NCBI GenBank assembly: GCA_031284765.1
Contig: JAITXK010000144.1
Span: 1-8,233, forward strand
Reading direction: 5' to 3'
Length of the DNA stretch: 8,233 nucleotides
DNA from: Candidatus Symbiothrix sp.
GTDB taxonomy: Bacteria > Bacteroidota > Bacteroidia > Bacteroidales > Azobacteroidaceae
How positions within the stretch are numbered: position 1 is the stretch's first letter; each line of letters begins with the position of its first letter. Positions 1-6,125 of this stretch are shown piece after piece. The notes under the pieces were generated by a model. It made no database searches. It worked only from the letters and a program-made list of their open reading frames with translations, and was not told where the DNA came from. Both the position numbers and the translations under genes were made by a program.

Positions 1-636
1 ATTTATATCATCAACGGAAAAGCCAACGACACGATTACCGACCAGGAAATTCATGTTTTCAAAGGCAACGAATCTATTTTTGAAGAAATGGAAGGATTGA
101 AATTCAAAATTGGTCCCAAATCCTTTTATCAAACCAACAGCGAGCAGGCCTACAATTTGTACAAAATAGCCCGCGATTTTGCAGGCTTAACCGGAAAAGA
201 ATTGGTTTACGATTTATATACCGGCACAGGGACAATCGCTAATTTTATCGCTTCCCGTGCCAAGCAAATTATTGGTATCGAATATGTTCCCGAAGCGATT
301 GAAGATGCGAAAATCAATTCCAAAATCAATAATATCACAAATACCTTGTTCTTTGCAGGCGATATGAAAGATATTTTGAATACCGCTTTCATCGAACAAT
401 ACGGTCGTCCCGATGTAATCATTACCGACCCGCCCCGCGCAGGCATGCACGACGATGTGATTGAAACCATTTTGTTTGCCGAACCGCAACGAATTGTGTA
501 TGTCAGTTGCAATCCTGCTACTCAAGCGCGTGATTTGAATTTATTGAGTGGAAAATACAAGGTCAGTAAAGTGCAACCGGTCGATATGTTTCCGCATACG
601 CATCATGTGGAGAATGTGGTGTTGCTTACTTCTTAA
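1..636 (+). CDS. rlmD: 23S rRNA (uracil-5-)-methyltransferase RlmD, 3' part (5' end outside window)
   Basis: This is the C-terminal 211 residues of a SAM-dependent RNA uracil-C5 methyltransferase of the RumA/RlmD type, which methylates a uridine in 23S rRNA (U1939 in E. coli numbering). The reading frame is open from base 1, so the gene starts upstream; the missing part should hold the TRAM domain and, if present, the Fe-S cysteines. Numbering from the first codon of the window, I see FYQTN (42-46), the SAM-binding loop DLYTGTGT (71-78), DPPRAG (143-148), and SCNP (169-172) with the nucleophilic Cys170. The conserved HHVENVV follows, with Glu204 placed like the general base of RumA; the Cys-Glu spacing of 34 is close to the 35 of E. 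coli RumA. The gene ends in TAA and overlaps the last 11 bases of the convergent exonuclease gene. RlmC/RlmCD-type specificity cannot be excluded without the N-terminus. Confidence 0.93.
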   Translation: MYIINGKANDTITDQEIHVFKGNESIFEEMEGLKFKIGPKSFYQTNSEQAYNLYKIARDFAGLTGKELVYDLYTGTGTIANFIASRAKQIIGIEYVPEAIEDAKINSKINNITNTLFFAGDMKDILNTAFIEQYGRPDVIITDPPRAGMHDDVIETILFAEPQRIVYVSCNPATQARDLNLLSGKYKVSKVQPVDMFPHTHHVENVVLLTS

Positions 637-1396
637 ACGCCGACCGCAACTTAATAGCAGTCAAAACCTTTTTTGTATGTAACGGAAAATCGCCCTGCAT
701 TACCCAACCATAATAACCCGGATCTTCACGGAAAACATCTTCGACCAGGCGGCCTTTGTATTTTCCAAAATTGATAATTTCCTGATGCTTGTCGTTATAA
801 ACAATCCGGCCTGCAAAGTCTGCGTTATTGCCAAAAGCAGAGTATTCGGACAGAAAAGCAATGTCATTCTGCAAATCGGAATAACGGTCTAATTGCGCTT
901 TCAGAATTTCATACGTCGCTTTGGTATCGGCTTCGGCGGTGTGGGCATCGGTTAGTTCAAGGTCACAGTAGAATTTGTAGGCTGCAGTCAAAGTGCGCTG
1001 TTCTTTTTTGTGGAAAATGGTTTGCACATCCACAAATTTATGCTTCATCATATCAATATCCACATCGGCACGTAGAAATTCTTCGGCTAACAGCGGAATA
1101 TCGAAACGATTGGAATTATATCCCGCTAAATCGCAGCCTTCAATTTGTGTGGCCAGCGATTTAGCAATGGATTTAAAGGTAGGGGCATCTTTTACATCTT
1201 CGTCCGTAATACCGTGTACTTCAGTCGCTTGCGGAGGTATCGGCATTTCGGGATTGATACGCCGCGTCTTGGATTCTTCGTCGCCATTGGGCATTACCTT
1301 TAAATAAGATATTTCCACAATGCGATCGGAAACGATGTTGATACCGGTGGTTTCGAGGTCAAAAAAGACGATGGGATTTTTTAAATTCAGTTTCAT
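626..1396 (-). CDS. DEDDh 3'-5' exonuclease, DNA polymerase III epsilon-like, with ExoX-type C-terminal domain
   Basis: A 256-residue exonuclease of the DnaQ superfamily, expected to remove nucleotides from 3' ends with two metal ions. All five catalytic residues are visible: Asp13 and Glu15 in FFDLETTG, Asp99 in NSNRFDIPLL, and His152 and Asp157 in DAHTAEADT, which makes it a DEDDh enzyme. The exonuclease domain covers about residues 8-168. A separate C-terminal domain begins near NFGKYKG (209-215) and runs to the end; it resembles the small domain of ExoX-like proteins. Between them lies QNDIAF (176-181), which looks like a clamp-binding peptide. The ATG overlaps the TGA of dnaN as ATGA, so the two are probably co-transcribed and translationally coupled. 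It is shorter than proofreading modules built into PolC and has no polymerase domain. Whether it is the replicative proofreader or a repair exonuclease is not decided by sequence. The end overlaps rlmD by 11 bp. Confidence 0.93.
   Translation of the reverse strand: MKLNLKNPIVFFDLETTGINIVSDRIVEISYLKVMPNGDEESKTRRINPEMPIPPQATEVHGITDEDVKDAPTFKSIAKSLATQIEGCDLAGYNSNRFDIPLLAEEFLRADVDIDMMKHKFVDVQTIFHKKEQRTLTAAYKFYCDLELTDAHTAEADTKATYEILKAQLDRYSDLQNDIAFLSEYSAFGNNADFAGRIVYNDKHQEIINFGKYKGRLVEDVFREDPGYYGWVMQGDFPLHTKKVLTAIKLRSAFKK
1393..1396 (-). other. ATGA stop/start overlap between dnaN and the exonuclease gene
   Basis: Read on the minus strand, the four bases ATGA hold the ATG of the exonuclease and the TGA of dnaN in a -1 register. 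Such overlaps usually let a terminating ribosome restart on the next gene, which would keep exonuclease output tied to clamp output. The overlap is seen directly; coupling is inferred. Confidence 0.85.
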
Positions 1397-2517
1397 TCGT
1401 TCAGCATCATCGGCATTAACAACATCAGCACGTCTTCATCTTCTTCATTTTCAGCAGGAAGCATGATGCCTGCACGTGATGGGTCTGCCAATTCGATAAT
1501 CACTTCTTCCGAAATGAGGTTGTTTAAAATCTCAATCAACAAGTCTCCTTTGAAGCCGATGCTCATATCTACGCCATCGTAAAGACTGGTCAATGTTTCT
1601 TCAGCAGAAGTGGAAAAATCAATGTCTTGAGCCGAAATAAAGATGCTGTTGGCCGAAAAATGCAATTTAATCAGATTGGTGCCGGAATCAGAGAATACGG
1701 TTACACGTTTCAGTGCATTCACCAGACTCAAACGGTCAACGGTTACTTTGTAAGGATTATTGTTTGGAATCACGCCGTTGTAATTAGGGTAACGACCTTC
1801 TATTAAACGACATACCACTACAAAACGTTCCATCGTGATGTAGGCGTTGTTGGTATCGAAACCAATGGTTACTTCGCCTTTTTCGTGGGATAAAATGTTT
1901 TTCAGCAAGGTAGCCGGCTTTTTCGGTAAGATAAATGTGGCCGTTTCGTTTCCCGTAACGCTTAAATTTTTGAAACGCACCAATTTATGACCATCGGAAG
2001 CTACAAACGTAATGTTTTCGGGACTGATGTCAAAGAATACGCCGTTCATGACGGGACGAAGTTCATCTTCACCTGTGGCAAAAATGGTATGGGAAATACC
2101 TGCCAACAAATCGGATGCGCTGAGCGTTAATTTGGCGGCATCATCATTCAATGGTTTCGATTGAGGATATTCTTCACCATTTTGTGCAACGAAATTGTAT
2201 TTACCGTTTTTATAATAGATAAACATGGCCAAACTTTCGTCATTGATTTCAAATTTAACCGGTTGCTCGGGTAGTTCTTTCAACGATTCTAATAAGTTTT
2301 TGGATGTCACGGCGAATTTTCCACTTCCTTCCACCTCGTTTACTTCGATGGATGTGACCATTCTTGTTTCACTGTCCGCCGCCGTAATGGTTAATTGCGT
2401 GCCTTGAAGTTCAAATAAGAAACAATCTAAAATGGGAATTGGATTTTTTGAGGCTATCACTCCGCCTACCGTTCGTAAGTGGGTCAATAATAAGTTACTG
2501 GATACAACAAATTTCAT
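1393..2517 (-). CDS. dnaN: DNA polymerase III subunit beta (sliding clamp)
   Basis: A 374-residue ring-forming processivity clamp that tethers DNA polymerase III and repair proteins to DNA; the length fits the family (about 370). The N-terminus MKFVVSSNLLLTHL is typical, with SKNPIPILDCFLFE just behind it. SDGHKLVR (174-181), RLIEGRYPNY (237-246) and the C-terminal LLMPM (366-370) are clamp signatures, the last forming part of the peptide-binding pocket of domain III. I place the start at the ATG at 2515-2517. The reading frame extends to a TTG at 2548-2550, but that codon lies inside the predicted promoter -7 box and the added residues do not resemble the family. It is first gene of a two-gene unit: its TGA overlaps the ATG of the exonuclease. 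No dnaA is next to it here. Confidence 0.97.
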   Translation of the reverse strand: MKFVVSSNLLLTHLRTVGGVIASKNPIPILDCFLFELQGTQLTITAADSETRMVTSIEVNEVEGSGKFAVTSKNLLESLKELPEQPVKFEINDESLAMFIYYKNGKYNFVAQNGEEYPQSKPLNDDAAKLTLSASDLLAGISHTIFATGEDELRPVMNGVFFDISPENITFVASDGHKLVRFKNLSVTGNETATFILPKKPATLLKNILSHEKGEVTIGFDTNNAYITMERFVVVCRLIEGRYPNYNGVIPNNNPYKVTVDRLSLVNALKRVTVFSDSGTNLIKLHFSANSIFISAQDIDFSTSAEETLTSLYDGVDMSIGFKGDLLIEILNNLISEEVIIELADPSRAGIMLPAENEEDEDVLMLLMPMMLNE

Positions 2518-2547
2518 ACTGTATTTCTGTTTTAGAATTTTAATGTG

Positions 2548-2579
2548 CAAACGTACACATAAATTTTCAAATTTACAAA
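2548..2579 (-). promoter_or_regulatory. Predicted dnaN promoter, Bacteroidota type
   Basis: On the minus strand TTTG (plus-strand 2576-2579) is followed after 20 nt by TACGTTTG (2548-2555). This fits the Bacteroidota primary sigma-factor pattern TTTG / TAnnTTTG with its usual spacing. Transcription would begin a few bases downstream, near 2540-2544, giving a leader of about 25 nt before the dnaN ATG. No clear Shine-Dalgarno sequence is seen, as is common in this phylum. Confidence 0.75.
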
Positions 2580-2587
2580 AGAATGAT

Positions 2588-2619
2588 TATGAAAAAATAA
2601 AATTAATTCGTTATTTTTG
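2588..2619 (+). promoter_or_regulatory. Predicted promoter of the SNF2-glycosylase unit
   Basis: TATTTTTG (2612-2619) matches the TAnnTTTG -7 element, and TATG (2588-2591), 20 nt upstream, is a three-of-four match to the TTTG -33 element. Transcription would begin near 2624-2627, leaving a very short A/T-rich leader before the ATG at 2641. It is back to back with the dnaN promoter; the two -33 elements are separated by eight bases and do not overlap. Confidence 0.6.
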
Positions 2620-2640
2620 CCGAAAAATATACAATAAATA

Positions 2641-5049
2641 ATGAAATCAACAACGAAGAAAACGTCAAAAACATCCCCCAGCAAAGCGCAGTCATCGGTT
2701 CCTTACCATTACAAGCCCGAAAAATTATCTTTAGAAGCATGGCAAATCGCCCTTCGTAAACAATTTGCCGAAAACAAGTTTTTTGAAATAGAGAAAGTAG
2801 ATCATTCAAAATCGCCCTTCGGTACTTATCATGTAAAAAATCCGGAAACCGGAAATGCGTATAAAGTGGCGTTCCGGGGTGTGGATAGTCCGATGAATTT
2901 TTGCTCTTGTATGGATTTCAAAACCAATCGGTTAGGAACTTGTAAACATTTGGAAGCAGTCATTTACCAATTAAAGAATGATCCGAAAATCACCGGTTTG
3001 GATAAAGAATATATTCCTGCCTACACCTCGGTTTACTTGTCCTATATCAACGGGCGCGAAGTAAAAATTCGCATCGGGAGCGACCACAAAGCTGATTTTG
3101 AAAATCTTGCAAAGACCTATTTCGATGCCCACCACAATCTTCTTCCGGATGCATCCGATACGTTTGAGGATTTTTTGGAGAAGGCAACGGCTATTGACCC
3201 TGCTTTCCGTTGTTATGACGATGCCTTGGAATTTGTATTAGACATACGTGAGCATAAAAATCGTCACCGGATTTCTACGAAATACAATTCCCCCGAAGCA
3301 TTTACCGGATTGACAAATGCGACCCTTTTCCCGTATCAGCAGGACGGTATCCGTTTTGCTTTTGAAGCGGGACGCAGCCTGATTGCCGATGAAATGGGGC
3401 TAGGAAAAACCATTCAAGCCATTGGCGCTTGTCAACTGTTTCGTAAAGAACGGGGTATTGAAAAGGTGCTGATTATTTGTCCGACTTCATTGAAATATCA
3501 GTGGCAAAGCGAAATAGCAAAGTTTACCGGCGAAAACGCTTGGGTCATCGAAGGCTTGCCGCATGTCCGTTGGAAACAATACGAAGGCAACTCCTTTTAT
3601 AAGATCGTTTCTTATCATACCGTTGTAAACGATATAAAGCACGTTATGAATCAACAGTTTGATATGATTGTGCTGGACGAAGCACAACGCATCAAGAACT
3701 GGAAAACCAAAATAGCACAAGGCATTAAAAAGATTCATACGCCTTATTGTGTGGTACTTACGGGAACACCTTTGGAGAACAAACTGGAAGAGCTGTATTC
3801 CATCGTCCAATTTATCAATCCCTACCAATTGGGGCCATACTATAAATTTCTCGATTATTACCAGGTAAAAGACGACAACGGAAAGATTATCGGTTATCAG
3901 CATCTGGACGAGATCGGCGAACAATTGGCTCGTGTCATCAAACGCCGTCGAAAGAGCGATGTCTTATTGCAACTGCCCGAACGGATGGACAAAAACCTGT
4001 TTGTACCCATGACGCAACAGCAACAGGATATGCATTCGGAATTTCAGGATGTCGTTGCCCGTTTAGTCTTTAAATGGCGAAAATTGGGTTTCCTTCCCGA
4101 AAAAGACCGGCAGCGATTGCTTATCAATCTCAATCTGATGCGCATGTCATGCGACAGTACCTATTTGCTTGATCAAAAGACACGGCACGATACCAAGATC
4201 AATGAATTGATGAATATCTTGTCGGAATATTTCGATGGTAATCAGGAAAAAGCGGTTATCTTCAGCCAATGGGAACGCATGACACGTATTATTGCCGCCG
4301 AACTTGACGCTGCCGGAATCGAATATCAATACCTCCACGGAGGCGTTCCGAGCAAGGAACGCAAAAACTTGTTTGACCAATTCAATGCATCCGGAAACTG
4401 CCGGGTTTTCCTTTCTACCGATGCCGGAAGTACCGGCCTGAATCTACAGGTGGCATCCCTGATTATCAATATGGATATACCCTGGAATCCGGCGCTTTTG
4501 GAACAACGCATTGCCCGCATTCACCGCATGGGACAGAAAAACAGTGTATCGGTCATCAATTTTGTGTCAACAGGAACCATTGAACACCGAATGCTGGATG
4601 TGCTGAAATTCAAAGCTTCACTTGCACAAGGAATTTTGGATCAGGGCGAAAGTGCAATCTTTCTGAGTGACAGTAAGTTCAACGCATTCATGAAAGACAT
4701 TGAACAAATGACTGCATCGTCCGAAACAGAAGATATACCGTATCAACCGGTGGATGAAGAAGACATTGAAGTTCCGGTAACTTCCGAACCCATTCAACAG
4801 GAAGAACAAGATCCGAATATGGCGGAGGAAGCCAATCCTTCGGAATTGCTTACGCAAGGATTCTCTTTCTTGAATGGCTTGGCGAAAGCATTATCATCCA
4901 AAGAAAGTACCGAAAAATTAGTTCACGCCTTAGTGGAAAAAGACGCAGAAACCGGCAAAACCCATCTGAAAATTCCGGTTGAAAGTGAAGAAACAGTGCT
5001 CAATATGTTGAATTTATTCGGCAATCTGATGAAAGGTTTCACCTTATGA
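2641..5049 (+). CDS. SWIM zinc-finger SNF2-family DNA-dependent ATPase (helicase superfamily 2)
   Basis: An 802-residue Swi2/Snf2 ATPase, a double-stranded DNA translocase family that usually remodels protein-DNA complexes rather than unwinding DNA. After a Lys/Ser/Thr-rich start (1-20) comes a SWIM zinc motif CxC...CxH with Cys88, Cys90, Cys101 and His103. The SNF2 ATPase core follows: Walker A DEMGLGKT (250-257, Lys256), Walker B DEAQ (346-349), motif III LTGTPLEN (373-380). The second RecA lobe has YLHGG (564-568), STDAGSTGLNLQ (592-603) and motif VI QRIARIHRMGQ (622-632) with both arginines. An acidic linker (about 695-735) leads to a C-terminal module (736-802) that I cannot assign. All catalytic motifs look intact. 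Its TGA overlaps the ATG of the glycosylase-like gene. Sequence alone does not tell a repair motor from an RNA-polymerase recycler such as RapA; the absence of RapA-specific domains and the coupled repair gene favour DNA repair. Confidence 0.93.
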   Translation: MKSTTKKTSKTSPSKAQSSVPYHYKPEKLSLEAWQIALRKQFAENKFFEIEKVDHSKSPFGTYHVKNPETGNAYKVAFRGVDSPMNFCSCMDFKTNRLGTCKHLEAVIYQLKNDPKITGLDKEYIPAYTSVYLSYINGREVKIRIGSDHKADFENLAKTYFDAHHNLLPDASDTFEDFLEKATAIDPAFRCYDDALEFVLDIREHKNRHRISTKYNSPEAFTGLTNATLFPYQQDGIRFAFEAGRSLIADEMGLGKTIQAIGACQLFRKERGIEKVLIICPTSLKYQWQSEIAKFTGENAWVIEGLPHVRWKQYEGNSFYKIVSYHTVVNDIKHVMNQQFDMIVLDEAQRIKNWKTKIAQGIKKIHTPYCVVLTGTPLENKLEELYSIVQFINPYQLGPYYKFLDYYQVKDDNGKIIGYQHLDEIGEQLARVIKRRRKSDVLLQLPERMDKNLFVPMTQQQQDMHSEFQDVVARLVFKWRKLGFLPEKDRQRLLINLNLMRMSCDSTYLLDQKTRHDTKINELMNILSEYFDGNQEKAVIFSQWERMTRIIAAELDAAGIEYQYLHGGVPSKERKNLFDQFNASGNCRVFLSTDAGSTGLNLQVASLIINMDIPWNPALLEQRIARIHRMGQKNSVSVINFVSTGTIEHRMLDVLKFKASLAQGILDQGESAIFLSDSKFNAFMKDIEQMTASSETEDIPYQPVDEEDIEVPVTSEPIQQEEQDPNMAEEANPSELLTQGFSFLNGLAKALSSKESTEKLVHALVEKDAETGKTHLKIPVESEETVLNMLNLFGNLMKGFTL
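5046..5049 (+). other. ATGA stop/start overlap between the SNF2 and AlkZ-like genes
   Basis: The bases ATGA carry the start codon of the AlkZ-like gene (5046-5048) and the TGA of the SNF2 gene (5047-5049). No separate promoter or gap exists, so both products very likely come from one message with coupled translation. The overlap is seen directly; coupling is inferred. Confidence 0.85.
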
Positions 5050-6125
5050 ATCAAGCACAGACAATAGCCCAACTGCGCCTTGCAAGCCAACATTTGTCAG
5101 GTACAACATCGCATAGCAAGTTGGAAACACCCCAAGAGATTGTATCGTGGATGGGCGCCATTCAAGCGCAGGATTACGCGATGGCGAAATGGGCGATAGG
5201 CATTCGTCTGAAGGGATATTCGGAAAAGAGGATTGAAGCCGCTTTCAATCAAGGGGAAATGATTCGCACGCACGTTTTACGTCCCACATGGCATTTTGTA
5301 TCGCCCGAAAACATTCGCTGGATGCTGGCGCTGTCTGCCGGTAAAATTAAAGCAATGTCCAAAGCAAGAGACCGCGATTTGGAAATTACCGATGCATTGT
5401 ACAGCAAAAGTAATCAAACCATACAAAAAGCTTTGGAAGGAATGCAACTCACACGGGAGGAGTTGGCAACCGAGTTGCAAAAAGCGGGAATTGAGGTCAA
5501 TGCTTCGCGTATGGTTCATTTTATGATGCGGGCGGAAGTGGAAGGCATTGTGTGCAGTGGCGCTTTGAAAGGGAAAAGCCACACCTACGCCTTGCTGGAT
5601 GAGCGCGTCGCCCCCGCAAAACCGTTGCATAAAGAAGAAGCCTTGGCAAAATTGGCGCAAATCTATTTCAACAGTCATGGTCCTGCCAGTTTGCAGGATT
5701 TTGTCTGGTGGTCGGGATTATCCGTATCGGATGCAAAACAAGCCTTAGGCAACATTCAAACCACACTTTCCTCCGAAATAATGAACGAGCAAACATATTG
5801 GAAAAGTCAGTCCGCCAACAACGTTTCTGTTGAACCCCCGGTGCATTTATTGCCTGCTTTTGATGAATATTTAATCAGCTACAGGGACCGTCAAGCAGCT
5901 CTTAGTCAAGCCCATTATCGTAAAATCATTTCTTCCAACGGTATCTTTCGTCCGGTTATTATAGCGGATAGGCAAGTAATAGGCCTTTGGAAAAAGCCGG
6001 CAAGCCAAAAGAAACCGATTGTTTTTGATTTTTTTGATGCGCCCGATGCGTTTACGCTCAATCAAGTACATGAAGCGGGGGACAGGTTTGTTTCTTTTTC
6101 TATTCTTTCTTCCATAACTGGTTGA
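5046..6125 (+). CDS. AlkZ-like (YcaQ/DUF1006 family) winged-helix DNA glycosylase candidate
   Basis: A 359-residue protein of the winged-helix family that includes Streptomyces AlkZ and E. coli YcaQ, DNA glycosylases that remove bulky alkylated bases and unhook interstrand cross-links. Family marks are QAQDY (40-44), where Gln40-Ala-Gln42 matches the catalytic Gln-aliphatic-Gln motif of AlkZ (YcaQ has Gln-x-Asp instead), IRTHVLRPTWHFV (73-85), and HLLPAFDEYLISYRDR (267-282). Length is normal, with no signal peptide or membrane segment, so a cytoplasmic role is expected. It is second gene of a two-gene unit with the SNF2 ATPase. The last 26 bases overlap the convergent rarA gene, so the C-terminal tail (SFSILSSITG) is constrained by two genes. 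Family membership is clear; glycosylase activity and substrate are inferred from the motif, because many relatives are untested. Confidence 0.87.
   Translation: MNQAQTIAQLRLASQHLSGTTSHSKLETPQEIVSWMGAIQAQDYAMAKWAIGIRLKGYSEKRIEAAFNQGEMIRTHVLRPTWHFVSPENIRWMLALSAGKIKAMSKARDRDLEITDALYSKSNQTIQKALEGMQLTREELATELQKAGIEVNASRMVHFMMRAEVEGIVCSGALKGKSHTYALLDERVAPAKPLHKEEALAKLAQIYFNSHGPASLQDFVWWSGLSVSDAKQALGNIQTTLSSEIMNEQTYWKSQSANNVSVEPPVHLLPAFDEYLISYRDRQAALSQAHYRKIISSNGIFRPVIIADRQVIGLWKKPASQKKPIVFDFFDAPDAFTLNQVHEAGDRFVSFSILSSITG

Noticed and set aside
600..660. Small stem GTTGC/GCAAC near the rlmD-exonuclease overlap as a terminator
   Set aside because: A five-base stem with a loop of about 20 nt and no following T-run is too weak to call.
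2518..2550. In-frame upstream TTG start for dnaN adding 11 residues
   Set aside because: The TTG overlaps the predicted -7 box, so it would lie upstream of the transcript start, and the internal ATG gives the standard clamp N-terminus.
2556..2580. A/T-rich near-palindrome AAATTTTCAAATTT between dnaN and the SNF2 gene as an operator
   Set aside because: It is the spacer of the predicted dnaN promoter and such A/T runs are expected by chance here; symmetry is imperfect.
3487..3924. Antisense open reading frame of 145 codons inside the SNF2 gene
   Set aside because: It lies wholly inside the conserved SNF2 core on the opposite strand and has no family motif, promoter or ribosome site. The same holds for the antisense frames at 207-525, 4147-4857 and 5277-5678.
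6040..6125. Possible frameshift or truncation at the end of the AlkZ-like gene, suggested by its odd SFSILSSITG tail and overlap with rarA
   Set aside because: The overall length is normal for the family and the residues before the tail still resemble the usual family end, so a natural stop is more likely.
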